Part shown: piece by piece, positions 18,612 through 26,766 of the stretch
How the letters are laid out: each line of letters starts with the position of its first letter
Position numbering within the stretch: position 1 is the stretch's first letter
Assembly (NCBI GenBank): GCA_021296095.1
Contig: JAGWBB010000004.1
Span: forward strand, 51,590 to 115,589
Reading direction: 5' to 3'
DNA length: 64,000 nt
Origin: Desulfurellaceae bacterium
Lineage (GTDB): Bacteria; Desulfobacterota; Binatia; Bin18
The notes under the pieces: model-generated
Database searches by the model: none
Seen by the model: the letters and a program-made list of their open reading frames with translations, nothing else
What the model was told of the DNA's origin: nothing
Position numbers and translations under genes: made by a program

Positions 18612-18950
18612 ATGCCGATCTACGATTACCACTGTCAGGCGTGTCACAAAACCCAGAGTCTGCTCTTCCTCAGCCTGACCGAGGCCGAGATCGGAGAACG
18701 GACATGCCGGTGGTGTGGCGAGCCCCGGCTCAGGCGCATCCTGTCCCGTTTTGCCTACCACCAGAGCGAGGCCAGTCGCCTCCAAGATTTTGATACCGGC
18801 GCCCCGCGCGACGAATCCTTTTACCGCGACTCTCGCAATGTCGGCCTGTGGGCCAAGAAGCGGGCCAAAGAGATGGGGGCCGATCTCGGATCGCAGTTCG
18901 AGGAAACCGTCGAAAAAGCTCGGAGCGGGAAGATCGGCGATGATGTCTAA
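18612..18950 (+). CDS. FmdB-family zinc ribbon protein
   Basis: The 112-residue protein has the FmdB-type N-terminal zinc ribbon: MPIYDYHCQACH, then CRWCGEPRLRRILS (two CxxC pairs). The conserved MPIYDY start decides the initiation codon over one nine codons upstream. The family is of uncertain function, often called a regulatory protein. The C-terminal half is charged and helical. A small membrane-protein gene follows at 75 bases. Confidence 0.85.
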   Translation: MPIYDYHCQACHKTQSLLFLSLTEAEIGERTCRWCGEPRLRRILSRFAYHQSEASRLQDFDTGAPRDESFYRDSRNVGLWAKKRAKEMGADLGSQFEETVEKARSGKIGDDV

Positions 18951-19025
18951 GATGATCTCTAAATTGAGTGCTGAGCCCTCCCCCGTGTCTGCTCCGGCCT
19001 ACTCAGCCCGGTCCGGGTCGGTGCT

Positions 19026-19313
19026 ATGATCCGTCGGGCGCGCACTCTCCTGTGGCGGGCGTGTCGTGTGGTCGGCGGGGGGGCGCTCGTCGTGGCCGGC
19101 ATTTTTCTCAGTCTGCCGGGCATTCCGGGCCCCGGCATTGTCGTGCTCATCCTGGGGCTGGGGCTGCTGAGTTCGGAATTTCACTGGGCAGACCGGCTGT
19201 ACACCCGGATCAAGCAGACGGGCCGAGATCTTGTCCGGCGCGCCCAATCAAATCGCAAGGACACGCCCGGACGCCAAGGATCGCTCAGGGACACCCGTTC
19301 GCAACAACGCTAA
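19026..19313 (+). CDS. PGPGW-type small transmembrane protein
   Basis: The 95-residue protein has one hydrophobic hairpin (about residues 15-50) containing the motif LPGIPGPGIVVLILGLGLL, then SEFHWADRLY. This is the signature of the PGPGW transmembrane family (function unknown). A basic cytoplasmic tail follows. The GST gene starts 10 bases after its stop, so co-transcription is likely. Confidence 0.75.
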   Translation: MIRRARTLLWRACRVVGGGALVVAGIFLSLPGIPGPGIVVLILGLGLLSSEFHWADRLYTRIKQTGRDLVRRAQSNRKDTPGRQGSLRDTRSQQR

Positions 19314-19323
19314 GGAGGCGTCG

Positions 19324-19941
19324 ATGCCCAACACCATCAAGCTGTACGATTTTCCCATGTCTCCACGGGTCCGCAAGGTCCGCATCGTGCTGGCCGAAAA
19401 GGGTCTGGCATACGAAAAGGTGAACATCGATATTACCAAAGGCGAGCAAAAAACACCCGACTACCTGGCCATCAACCCCTACGGCAAGGTGCCGGCGCTC
19501 CAAGACAACGGGACCACGGTGTACGAATCGACGATTATCATGGAATACCTGAACGACACCTACCCGGACCCGCCCCTGCTGCCCTCTGCGCCGGGCCAGC
19601 GCGCCCGGGCGCGGGTTCTCATGCACTACGCCGACAATCCGTACGAAGGCGCCATTGCCCGCCTGGCCGGAGAACTCATCTTCAAGCCGATGCAGGGCGG
19701 CAGCCCGGACGAGGCGGCGGTCAGCCAAGCCACGACCGACCTCCAGGCCTGCTTTGACAAACTCGACCAGGAGTTGGGCGAGCAGGACTATCTGTTGGCC
19801 TCGGGCTTCAGCCTGGCCGATATCCCGTATGTGTCGTGGTCGCTGCTGTTTCCCCTGCTCAAGGTCACGGTCCCTCACCCCAGGGTCGAGGCGTGGCTTA
19901 AGCGAGTGCAAGAGCGACCGAGTATCCAGGCCGCGGGGTGA
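19324..19941 (+). CDS. Glutathione S-transferase family protein
   Basis: The 205-residue protein has an N-terminal thioredoxin-like domain (KLYDFPMSPRVRKVRIVLAE, INPYGKVPAL, and the glutathione-binding YESTIIMEYLND) and a C-terminal helical domain with YLLASGFSLADI. Typical reactions are conjugation or reduction using glutathione. TAAGGAGGCG precedes the ATG, which decides the start over an in-frame upstream codon inside the preceding gene. Confidence 0.9.
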   Translation: MPNTIKLYDFPMSPRVRKVRIVLAEKGLAYEKVNIDITKGEQKTPDYLAINPYGKVPALQDNGTTVYESTIIMEYLNDTYPDPPLLPSAPGQRARARVLMHYADNPYEGAIARLAGELIFKPMQGGSPDEAAVSQATTDLQACFDKLDQELGEQDYLLASGFSLADIPYVSWSLLFPLLKVTVPHPRVEAWLKRVQERPSIQAAG

Positions 19942-19944
19942 GCA

Positions 19945-19984
19945 GACAAGACAAGTCAAAAGGCAAATGTCAAAACTGAAAACA
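19945..19984 (-). repeat. CAAAAGGCAAATG-type interspersed repeat
   Basis: The sequence GACAAGACAAGTCAAAAGGC continues with AAATGTCAAAACTGAAAAC. The reverse complement of the mltA copy shares the AGACAAGACAAG run followed by CAAAAGG units, so the two are inverted relatives. It fills the gap between the GST stop and the riboflavin synthase ribosome-binding region. Confidence 0.65.
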
Positions 19985-20000
19985 TACACAGGGACGAGGT

Positions 20001-20675
20001 ATGTTCAGCGGCATTATTGAAACCAGCGGCACGATTACCCGGATTGACGACATCGCCGAGGGCGTTCGGCTCAGCCTGTCGAGCGAACTGCCCGTGGCTG
20101 AGGTCGGTCTTGGGGAAAGTATTTGTGTGAACGGCACCTGCTTGACGGTGACGGCCATCGGAGACGCGGAGCTGAGCTTTGAGGTCTCGGCCGAGTCGCT
20201 GCGGCGTACAAACCTGGGCGACCTCAGGCCGGGCTCAGCCGTCAATCTGGAGCGCTCGCTACGGCTGGAGGATCGTTTATCCGGCCATCTGGTCTTTGGC
20301 CATGTGGACGGTCTGGGCTCGGTCGGCTCGATTCAGGCCGAGGGGGATTCGTTTCTGTACACCTTTGAGATTCCCCGCGAGCTGAGCCGGTATCTGGTCG
20401 AAAAGGGCTCGGTTGCCGTGGACGGCATCAGCCTGACGGTGTTCGACTGTCAACCGACATCCTTCACCTGTGCGATCATTCCCCACACCCATCAGGTCAC
20501 GACCCTCAAACACCGCAAGCCCGGCGACCGGGTCAATATCGAGACCGACATGCAGGGCAAGTATATTGAAAATTTCGTCAAAGAGGCGGTCGAGGGCTCC
20601 CTGTCGGGTCCGCTGCAGGAGCTGCGCGACGAGCTGGCCCGGCTCAGACAGCAGCTCGGAGAGCTGAAACCCTGA
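20001..20675 (+). CDS. ribE: Riboflavin synthase alpha subunit
   Basis: The enzyme dismutates two lumazines to riboflavin. The 224-residue protein shows the tandem barrel duplication: MFSGIIETSGTI at the start of repeat 1 and HLVFGHVDGLG in repeat 2. GESICVNGTCLTV and GSVAVDGISLTV mark the two halves. A charged C-terminal tail of about 25 residues extends past the usual end. No FMN riboswitch fits in the 59 bases upstream. Riboflavin supply suits the many flavin enzymes around it. Confidence 0.95.
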   Translation: MFSGIIETSGTITRIDDIAEGVRLSLSSELPVAEVGLGESICVNGTCLTVTAIGDAELSFEVSAESLRRTNLGDLRPGSAVNLERSLRLEDRLSGHLVFGHVDGLGSVGSIQAEGDSFLYTFEIPRELSRYLVEKGSVAVDGISLTVFDCQPTSFTCAIIPHTHQVTTLKHRKPGDRVNIETDMQGKYIENFVKEAVEGSLSGPLQELRDELARLRQQLGELKP

Positions 20676-20689
20676 CCTGCCGGTCCAGT

Positions 20690-20723
20690 TCTGCCTGTTG
20701 CCCTTTGCCTGTTGCCTTTCCCA
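20690..20723 (+). repeat. TTGCC-type interspersed repeat
   Basis: CTGCCTGTTGCCCTTTGCCT is followed by GTTGCCTTTCCCAGG. This member of the window-wide TTTTGCC repeat family lies between ribE and the next gene and reaches into its ribosome-binding site (CCAGGAAG). Confidence 0.55.
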
Positions 20724-20735
20724 GGAAGCCCAGCC

Positions 20736-22907
20736 ATGACACAGCCCGACCCCACGACGATCATCCACACCGCCCAATCCCAGGACCGCCAGCTGCTGAC
20801 CGAAGTCGAGTCCAAAGCCCTGCTGCGCGCCGTCGGTCTTGATGTGGTGCGCACCGAGCTGGCCTCAAGCCGCGACCAGGCCGTCGGTCTGGCCGAGGAC
20901 CTCGGCTGGCCGGTCGCCCTCAAGGTTTGCTCCCCGGACATCATCCACAAGAGCGATATCGGCGGGGTGCGGCTCAAGCTCGGCTCGGCCGACGCCGTTG
21001 GCCAGGCGTTTGACGCCATCATGGACGCCGCCCGCACGGCCCAGCCCGACGCCCGGCTCGACGGCGTGTCCGTCCAGCCCATGGCCAAGCCCGGTGTTGA
21101 GGTTATTATCGGTCTGACGACCGACCCCCAGTTCGGCGCTCTGCTCATGTTCGGTTTGGGTGGGGTGGCGGTTGAAGTCCTCCAGGATGTAGCCTTTCGG
21201 CTGGCACCGCTCACCCCCAACGACGCGCGCGGCATGATTCGCGAGCTGCGCGGTCTGCCCCTGCTGACCGGTCATCGCGGTCAGGCTGCGGTCGATCTGA
21301 GCGCGCTTGAGCAGCTGCTGCTCGGGGTTTCCGGGCTGGCGACCAGCTATCCCCAGATCCAGGAACTCGACCTGAACCCCAGCCTCGCCTATCCCGACGG
21401 CTGTCTGGCGGTCGATGCCCGGATCGTCCTGCGGTCTGACGGCCCGCCACCTGTCCCGCGTCCGCTGTCCGAGCGCACCCGGGCAGCCCTGGAACGGGTG
21501 TTTCACCCCAAGGCGGTGGCGGTCATCGGCGATAAAAAAGCCATGAACTATATGTGGCTGCGCAGTCAAAACCGGTTCCAGGGCAAGGTCTACTCGGTCC
21601 AGATCGACGAGCGCGAACTCCCCGGCATCGAGGCCCTGGGGGTGCCCAACTATACCAGCCTGGCCGATATTCCGGACGAGATTGATTACGTCATGACCGC
21701 CGTGCCGCGTCAGGTCACGCCTAGGATTATTGCCGACTGCGCGGCCAACAGGGTCGGTGGGGTGATGCTGTTTACCTCGGGCTTCTCAGAGGTCGGCGAT
21801 GAGGAGGGCAAACAGCTGGAGCAGCGGCTGGTCGAGGCCGCCCAGGCATCCGAGCTGGCCCTGATCGGTCCGAACTGCATGGGCGTGTACAACCCCCAGA
21901 TCGGTCTGCGCAACTACACCGAGCTGCCGACCGGCGAGGCCGGCAGTGTCGGGTTCATCGGCCAGAGCGGAACCCACACCATCACCTTCAGCCTGGCCGC
22001 TCCCCAGCACGCCATTCGCATCAGCAAGGCGGTCAGCTTCGGCAATGCCGCAGTGCTGGACGCCAGCGACTATCTCAACTATCTGGCTGCGGACGAGCAG
22101 ACCCGGCGCATCGGCATGTATCTGGAAGGCGTGCGTGAAGGCCGGCGCTTCTTCTCCCTGCTCCGGGAGGTGAGCCCCCACAAGCCGGTAGTCATCTGGA
22201 AGGGCGGCCAGAGCGAGGCCGGCCAGCGGGCGACCTCATCGCATACCGGCTCGCTGGCCACGCCGGTGGCGATCTGGGATGCGGTGGTCAAACAGGCCGG
22301 CGCCATTCCGGTCGCGGACTTTGACACCCTGCTGGATGTCTTGCACCTCCTCGGCTTTGCCAAATCCACCACCGGCGACGGGGTTGGACTCGTCGCCATG
22401 ACCGGCGGGCCGTCGGTGGTCATTACCGATGCGTTTGAACAGGCGGGACTGCGGGTTCCGGAACTCAGCCAGGAATCGTACCAGGAGTTGGCGTCGTTTT
22501 TCACCGTCATAGGCGGCAGTTTCCGCAACCCGCTCGACTCGGGCTATACGATCGGCATGGGACAATCGACCGACAATCTGGCCCGGCTGTTGTCGATTCT
22601 GGAGCGTGACCCCAAGATTGACGCCATCGTCATGGATACCGGCGCCGGGCTGGTAGCCGGCCAATGGCAGGCCCGCCCGCAGCGCCTCGACAGCCTGCTC
22701 GACACCTTGTCGGCCTTTGCTGCACGTTCGGCCAAGCCCTTCCTGACCGTCCTTCAGCCGTTCAACCGCGAGGCCGAGCTGCTATCGGTCCGGGATAAGT
22801 TTCACGCCGCAGGGCTGCCCACCTTTGCCACCCACGCCCGGGCTGCCCGAGCGCTGGCTCTGGTCACCGGCTACCGTCGTTTTCACGCTCCAGCCTCGGC
22901 CTCCTAG
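20736..22907 (+). CDS. Fused ADP-forming acyl-CoA (acetate-CoA) synthetase
   Basis: The 723-residue enzyme interconverts acyl-CoA plus ADP plus phosphate with acid plus CoA plus ATP. The ATP-grasp half comes first (LLTEVESKALLRAVGLDV, PVALKVCSPDIIHKSDIGGV; about 10-235). The CoA-binding and ligase domains follow (VFHPKAVAVIGDKK, LIGPNCMGVYNP, SVGFIGQSGTH). The phospho-histidine segment SSHTGSLA is intact. The ATP-grasp-first order is less usual than the reverse. The acyl substrate is unknown; it may conserve energy from CoA thioesters made by the nearby catabolic genes. I chose the start at MTQPDP, with AGGAAG upstream. Confidence 0.88.
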   Translation: MTQPDPTTIIHTAQSQDRQLLTEVESKALLRAVGLDVVRTELASSRDQAVGLAEDLGWPVALKVCSPDIIHKSDIGGVRLKLGSADAVGQAFDAIMDAARTAQPDARLDGVSVQPMAKPGVEVIIGLTTDPQFGALLMFGLGGVAVEVLQDVAFRLAPLTPNDARGMIRELRGLPLLTGHRGQAAVDLSALEQLLLGVSGLATSYPQIQELDLNPSLAYPDGCLAVDARIVLRSDGPPPVPRPLSERTRAALERVFHPKAVAVIGDKKAMNYMWLRSQNRFQGKVYSVQIDERELPGIEALGVPNYTSLADIPDEIDYVMTAVPRQVTPRIIADCAANRVGGVMLFTSGFSEVGDEEGKQLEQRLVEAAQASELALIGPNCMGVYNPQIGLRNYTELPTGEAGSVGFIGQSGTHTITFSLAAPQHAIRISKAVSFGNAAVLDASDYLNYLAADEQTRRIGMYLEGVREGRRFFSLLREVSPHKPVVIWKGGQSEAGQRATSSHTGSLATPVAIWDAVVKQAGAIPVADFDTLLDVLHLLGFAKSTTGDGVGLVAMTGGPSVVITDAFEQAGLRVPELSQESYQELASFFTVIGGSFRNPLDSGYTIGMGQSTDNLARLLSILERDPKIDAIVMDTGAGLVAGQWQARPQRLDSLLDTLSAFAARSAKPFLTVLQPFNREAELLSVRDKFHAAGLPTFATHARAARALALVTGYRRFHAPASAS

Positions 22908-23087
22908 AGCCCGGGCACTCGCCCCGCCGGCCTTAGCCGCCGCCCGGGAGGAGTGCGCCGAGCCCCGCCTGGCGCTGCCCGGCGGCCGTAATTGACCCAC
23001 TGTCGGCGATACGATAGCAAATGCTACGAAAGCAGACACTTCAGACACGACTGCAAGAAAGCGGAGAGCACAGGAAGGAGAAAAACA

Positions 23088-23441
23088 ATGACCTATATCA
23101 TCACCCGGCTGTGTCGGGATTGTCTTGACACCGGCTGTGTCGCCGTCTGCCCGGTGGACTGCATCTATAAATACGTTGGTGATGACAACGAGCAGTTTCC
23201 GGCCCAGCTGTACATTCATCCCGACGAATGTATCGACTGTGGGGCGTGTGAGCCGGAATGTCCATGGCAGGCCATTTTTGAGGAAGTTGCCGTTCCCGAC
23301 GTTTTCGCCGAAGATACGCCTTTGAACTACGCTATGGTCGATCCGATCGACGACTTCGAGGTCGCCGTCCACGAGAAACCGGAGAACCCCTCGGCCGAGG
23401 AGATCCAGGCCAATAAAGAGAAATGGGGCTGGGACGGCTGA
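23088..23441 (+). CDS. Ferredoxin with two iron-sulfur clusters (7Fe/8Fe type)
   Basis: The 117-residue electron carrier has cysteines at 9, 12, 17 and 21 (first cluster, ending CPVDC) and at 48, 51, 54 and 58 ([12 protein letters not shown], a 4Fe-4S motif). This resembles FdxA-type ferredoxins with an extended acidic C-terminus ending in a KEKWGWDG motif. AGGAAGGAG precedes the ATG. The 180-base upstream region is G+C-rich with no clear promoter. Likely partners are flavin or radical enzymes, not identifiable here. Confidence 0.9.
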   Translation: MTYIITRLCRDCLDTGCVAVCPVDCIYKYVGDDNEQFPAQLYIHPDECIDCGACEPECPWQAIFEEVAVPDVFAEDTPLNYAMVDPIDDFEVAVHEKPENPSAEEIQANKEKWGWDG

Positions 23442-23447
23442 CGCTCT

Positions 23448-23475
23448 CAGGGCAAGAGCATCGCTCTTGCCCCTG
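23448..23475. terminator. Hairpin between convergent genes
   Basis: GGGCAAGAGC (23450-23459) and GCTCTTGCCC (23463-23472) form a perfect ten-base-pair stem with a three-base loop. It is midway between the ferredoxin stop and the convergent isomerase stop. No T run follows on either side, so it may be an intrinsic-like or factor-assisted terminator for both. Confidence 0.65.
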
Positions 23476-23487
23476 TCACGGATCTGC

Positions 23488-24099
23488 CTAGGTGCTACGC
23501 TTCAGCTCTTCTTCGACCAGGACCAGCCGGTCGTTACCAAAAAACATGGAGCCGTTGACAAACATGGTCGGGGTGCCATAGCCGCCGCGCCGCATGACCT
23601 CGTCCGTGTTGGCCCGCACGCGGTCCTTGTACTCCTGGCGGGCGATCTTTTCAAAATACTCCTGCGGGTCGAGCCCAACCTCCTCCACAATGGCGCGCAG
23701 CACCGCGTCCTGGCTGATGTCTTTGTCCTCGCCCCAGTAGGTCTCAAACACGCGGGAGCTATAGGCCAGGAAGCGGCCCGGCTGTTCCAGCGCGACCAGG
23801 GCGCCGCGCAGGGCCTTGACCGAGTTGACCGGAAACACGCTGGGCGGATTCTTGATCTTGAGCCCGTAATAGCGCGCCCAGTCCTGCATGTCCTTGGCCA
23901 TGTATTTCTGCTTGGCCGGGACGCCCTTCTCGCGAAACTCGTACACCGACGGATTGATCGAGTTGAAGATCCCGCCGACCAGAATGGGCCGCCACTCCAG
24001 GTCGGCCCCGTATTTCTGACACAGCCCGTCGATCCTGGTAAAGGCCAGATACGTCCAGGGGCTGGAATAGTCGTAAAAGAATTCTACCTGAGTGGCCAT
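23488..24099 (-). CDS. 2-hydroxychromene-2-carboxylate isomerase/DsbA-like family protein
   Basis: The 203-residue protein has a thioredoxin fold with a helical insert. The opening VEFFYDYSSPWTYLAF carries a Ser in place of the DsbA CxxC, as in glutathione S-transferase kappa and HCCA isomerases. GGYGTPTMFVNGSMFFGNDR is the cis-Pro and C-terminal region. Known members isomerise aromatic-degradation intermediates with glutathione. The 22-base spacing after the upstream hydrolase gene indicates an operon. Confidence 0.85.
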   Translation of the reverse strand: MATQVEFFYDYSSPWTYLAFTRIDGLCQKYGADLEWRPILVGGIFNSINPSVYEFREKGVPAKQKYMAKDMQDWARYYGLKIKNPPSVFPVNSVKALRGALVALEQPGRFLAYSSRVFETYWGEDKDISQDAVLRAIVEEVGLDPQEYFEKIARQEYKDRVRANTDEVMRRGGYGTPTMFVNGSMFFGNDRLVLVEEELKRST

Positions 24100-24121
24100 G
24101 GGTGTTCTCCTCTCTGAGCGG

Positions 24122-24871
24122 CTAGGCGGTCACAAAATCGGCAATCATCCGGTTCATGTCCTCGGCGTAGGCCAGGTGGATATTGTGTTTGCCGTCGGGA
24201 AAAAGATGCACCCGCGAGCCGGCAATGCCCCCGTGCAGGACATCGGCATGAAAACGCGGCACGAGCGGATCTTTCTCGCCGTGCAGGATAAACGTCGGAC
24301 AGCGAATCTCGGCCAAGCGCTGACGACACACATCGCCCCCGGCTTTATACAGGGCCTGCATGGCGTCGCACCAGTCCGTCCACAGCCCCTGGAGTTCCTG
24401 ACCGTATATGGCGCCCATCCCTTCGCGCATCCGGGGCGACCAGGACGACACGGCGCGGGTTTTTTCATAGCCGTCGATATCCTCCTGGCTGATATACGCG
24501 TTGCCGCCCCACACGACGAGTTTTTCCACCTGTTGGGGATGGGCCAGGGTCAGCAGCAGGCCGATGATCGCGCCGTCGCTCCAGCCCCCAACCGCGTAGG
24601 ACTCACAGCCCAACTGGTCCATCAGAGCCACGCAGTCTTCGGCGTCCTGGTGGTAGAAATCGATCGGGAATGCGCGCCGGGGCGGGCGTGAGCTGCCGTA
24701 ACCGCGCGGGTCAAAGCTGATCACCCGCACGCCCAGCGCGGGCAGCTGTTCGAGCTGCGGCCCAAAGTCCGACTGGGCGGTTCCGAGCGCACCGGGAACC
24801 AAGACCAGCGGCGGTCCGTGGCCATGGTCTTCGTAGTACAGCCTGGCTCCCCTGACCTGTGCATACGGCAT
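24122..24871 (-). CDS. Alpha/beta hydrolase (BPHL-like)
   Basis: The 249-residue hydrolase has the oxyanion motif LVPGALGT, FDPRGYGSSRPP, nucleophile elbow GWSDGA, an Asp in HGEKDPLVP and the catalytic His in GKHNIHLAY. The GWSDG elbow and His context resemble the valacyclovir hydrolase-like (BPHL) group. The natural substrate is unknown. It is the first gene of a two-gene unit with the isomerase and is divergent from coaE. Confidence 0.85.
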   Translation of the reverse strand: MPYAQVRGARLYYEDHGHGPPLVLVPGALGTAQSDFGPQLEQLPALGVRVISFDPRGYGSSRPPRRAFPIDFYHQDAEDCVALMDQLGCESYAVGGWSDGAIIGLLLTLAHPQQVEKLVVWGGNAYISQEDIDGYEKTRAVSSWSPRMREGMGAIYGQELQGLWTDWCDAMQALYKAGGDVCRQRLAEIRCPTFILHGEKDPLVPRFHADVLHGGIAGSRVHLFPDGKHNIHLAYAEDMNRMIADFVTA

Positions 24872-24999
24872 ATCTTCACCTCCTGTGCGTGACCCATCCT
24901 GGTACCACGATCACGGGCAGAAGAGAACATGGGCAGGAGAGAATCGGGCGGCCGCTCTCTTGCAGAACACGCCGATCTCTGCCACAACACACGGGGCAT

Positions 25000-25596
25000 A
25001 TGAAAACCATAGGACTGACCGGTGGCATAGGCTCGGGCAAGAGCACCGTCTCCCAACTGCTGGCGGAACGTGGCGCGTTCGTCATTGACGCCGATAAGGT
25101 CGGCCACGAGATCTACCTGCCGGGCAAAGAAGCCTGGAAGCAGGTCACGGCTGCCTTTGGTTCGGAGATTCTGGCTGCAGATCAGACTATTGACCGCAAG
25201 AAGCTCGGAGCAATCGTGTTCGGCAGCACCGCGGCCCGCCAGCGTCTGAACGCCATCGTCCATCCCCTGATGTTCGAGGATATCGCCGAGCGCATTCAGG
25301 CCAAGCGGGCGACCGGATTTTCCGAGCCCATCGTGGTTGAGGCGGCCATCCTGATTGAGGCCAACTGGATTCCCCTGGTCGACGAGGTGTGGCTGGTCGA
25401 GGCCAGCACCGGGGCCGTGGTCGAACGCGTCGCCGCCCAGCGCGGCCTGGCGGCCAGCGACACCGAGGCGCGCATCGCCAGCCAGCTGTCCAACGCCGAG
25501 CGGCGCAAACACGCCCAGCTCGTTATCCACAATGACGGCTCGCTGGCCGACCTCAAACAGCGCGTAGACCAGGCCTGGGAGCGGCTGTCTCGATGA
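25000..25596 (+). CDS. coaE: Dephospho-CoA kinase
   Basis: The last step of coenzyme A synthesis phosphorylates the 3'-hydroxyl of dephospho-CoA. The 198-residue protein has the P-loop GGIGSGKST (8-16), the conserved DADKVGHEIY and the KLGAIVF/IVHPLM segment. The start is at MKTIGLTGG, though its ribosome site is weak. It overlaps the HAD gene (ATGA), so the two are translationally coupled. Its place here is fitting among many CoA-dependent enzymes, though coaE is universal. Confidence 0.95.
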   Translation: MKTIGLTGGIGSGKSTVSQLLAERGAFVIDADKVGHEIYLPGKEAWKQVTAAFGSEILAADQTIDRKKLGAIVFGSTAARQRLNAIVHPLMFEDIAERIQAKRATGFSEPIVVEAAILIEANWIPLVDEVWLVEASTGAVVERVAAQRGLAASDTEARIASQLSNAERRKHAQLVIHNDGSLADLKQRVDQAWERLSR

Positions 25597-26258
25597 GCAA
25601 ACTGTCTGTCCGCGGTGTCATCTTCGATATGGACGGCACCCTGGCCGACTCGGTCGAGTACTTCTATCATGTTTCGCTCGAAGTCCTGGAGATCGCCGGC
25701 ATCCCCCTGCCGTCACGCGAGCGGGTGTATGAACTCATGCGGACCGGCCAGGACAATCCGCTGGCCAAACTCTTTCCGCCCGACCATCCCGACCCCGAGG
25801 CGACCCTCAAGCGCATTGTCGATACGCGGATGGACATGTGGATGGATCACTATCACCACAAGACCGAGGCGATTCCGGGCAGCCTGGACCTGCTCAAGAG
25901 CCTGCACACCCAGGGGCTGCGGCTCGGCATTGCCACCTCCTCGGGACGCGAGCTGCCGTTTCTGGACCACTGGGGCGTCCGCCATCTGTTCAGCAGTATC
26001 ATCGGCCGTGAGGATGTCACCCACAGAAAACCGCACCCCGAGCCGATTCTCAAATGTCTGGAGCGCCTGGCGCTTCAGCCCCACGAGGCGGTGTATATCG
26101 GCGACTCGCCCATCGACGTGCAGGCCAGCCGGGCGGCCGGCTCACATACCGTCGGCGTCCTGACCGGCACCAGCACCCGCGAAATCATGACCGACCACGC
26201 GCCGGACTACATCCTGGACAGCGTGGCCGAGCTGCCAGACATTCTGGCGCCCGCATAG
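25593..26258 (+). CDS. HAD-superfamily phosphatase (beta-phosphoglucomutase/PGP-like)
   Basis: The 221-residue protein has HAD motif I FDMDGTLADS (Asp12 nucleophile, Asp14), motif II IATSSG, the lysine in HRKPHPEP and motif IV IGDSPIDVQASRAAG. A helical cap lies between motifs I and II. The likely activity is a small-molecule phosphatase. It overlaps coaE by four bases and precedes a MOSC gene by 12. Confidence 0.88.
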   Translation: MSKLSVRGVIFDMDGTLADSVEYFYHVSLEVLEIAGIPLPSRERVYELMRTGQDNPLAKLFPPDHPDPEATLKRIVDTRMDMWMDHYHHKTEAIPGSLDLLKSLHTQGLRLGIATSSGRELPFLDHWGVRHLFSSIIGREDVTHRKPHPEPILKCLERLALQPHEAVYIGDSPIDVQASRAAGSHTVGVLTGTSTREIMTDHAPDYILDSVAELPDILAPA

Positions 26259-26270
26259 GAGGAGACAGGC

Positions 26271-26723
26271 ATGGGACGTCTGCTTGGTATTGCCGTTCGT
26301 GGCGCCTCGCGTGCGCCAATGGAGACCCGGGACACCGTCCACATCAGCCAAGACACGGGTCTTGAGGGCGACTATCGCGGCAGATACGGCCCCCGCCAGA
26401 TCACTGTCCTGTCCCAAGAGGCGTGGCAGGCCGCGTGTGACACCGTCCAGACCGAGCTGCCGTGGACGACCCGCCGGGCCAACCTGCTCGTCAGCGGAGT
26501 TGAGCTTGAGCGAACGACCCGCCAGGTGTTGCACATCGGCCCGGTCAGACTCGCCATTACGGGCGAAACCGACCCCTGCGAGCGGATGGACATGCAGCAC
26601 ATGGGCTTACGTCAGGCGCTCGTCCCGGCCTGGCGGGGCGGGGTCACGTGTTTTGTGCTGACCCCGGGCGACATCCGGCTTGGCGACGAGGTCCAGCTCC
26701 TGCCCAGCCCATCATCAGACTGA
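26271..26723 (+). CDS. MOSC-domain protein
   Basis: The 150-residue protein has the MOSC sulfur-carrier fold seen in molybdenum cofactor sulfurases and YiiM-type proteins. Motifs: GLEGDYRGRYGPRQITVL, RRANLLVSGVEL, ITGETDPCERM with the conserved Cys, and GDIRLGDEVQLL. Such stand-alone proteins are thought to transfer sulfur or act on N-hydroxylated compounds with Mo enzymes. It is third in the coaE-HAD-MOSC operon. Confidence 0.88.
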   Translation: MGRLLGIAVRGASRAPMETRDTVHISQDTGLEGDYRGRYGPRQITVLSQEAWQAACDTVQTELPWTTRRANLLVSGVELERTTRQVLHIGPVRLAITGETDPCERMDMQHMGLRQALVPAWRGGVTCFVLTPGDIRLGDEVQLLPSPSSD

Positions 26724-26726
26724 ACA

Positions 26727-26751
26727 CCGGACGGCCGCGACGGCGGTCCGG
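26727..26751. terminator. Hairpin between convergent MOSC and MFS genes
   Basis: CCGGAC (26727-26732) pairs with GTCCGG (26746-26751), continued by GCC/GGC after a mismatch. The hairpin lies between the two convergent stops. No clear T run follows. Confidence 0.55.
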
Positions 26752-26766
26752 CCTCGCATCCAGCTG

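Noticed and set aside
19942-20000. FMN riboswitch upstream of ribE
   Set aside because: The 59-base gap is too short and filled by the repeat element.
22908-23087. Promoter upstream of the ferredoxin
   Set aside because: A TTGACC box is visible but no -10 lies at proper spacing.
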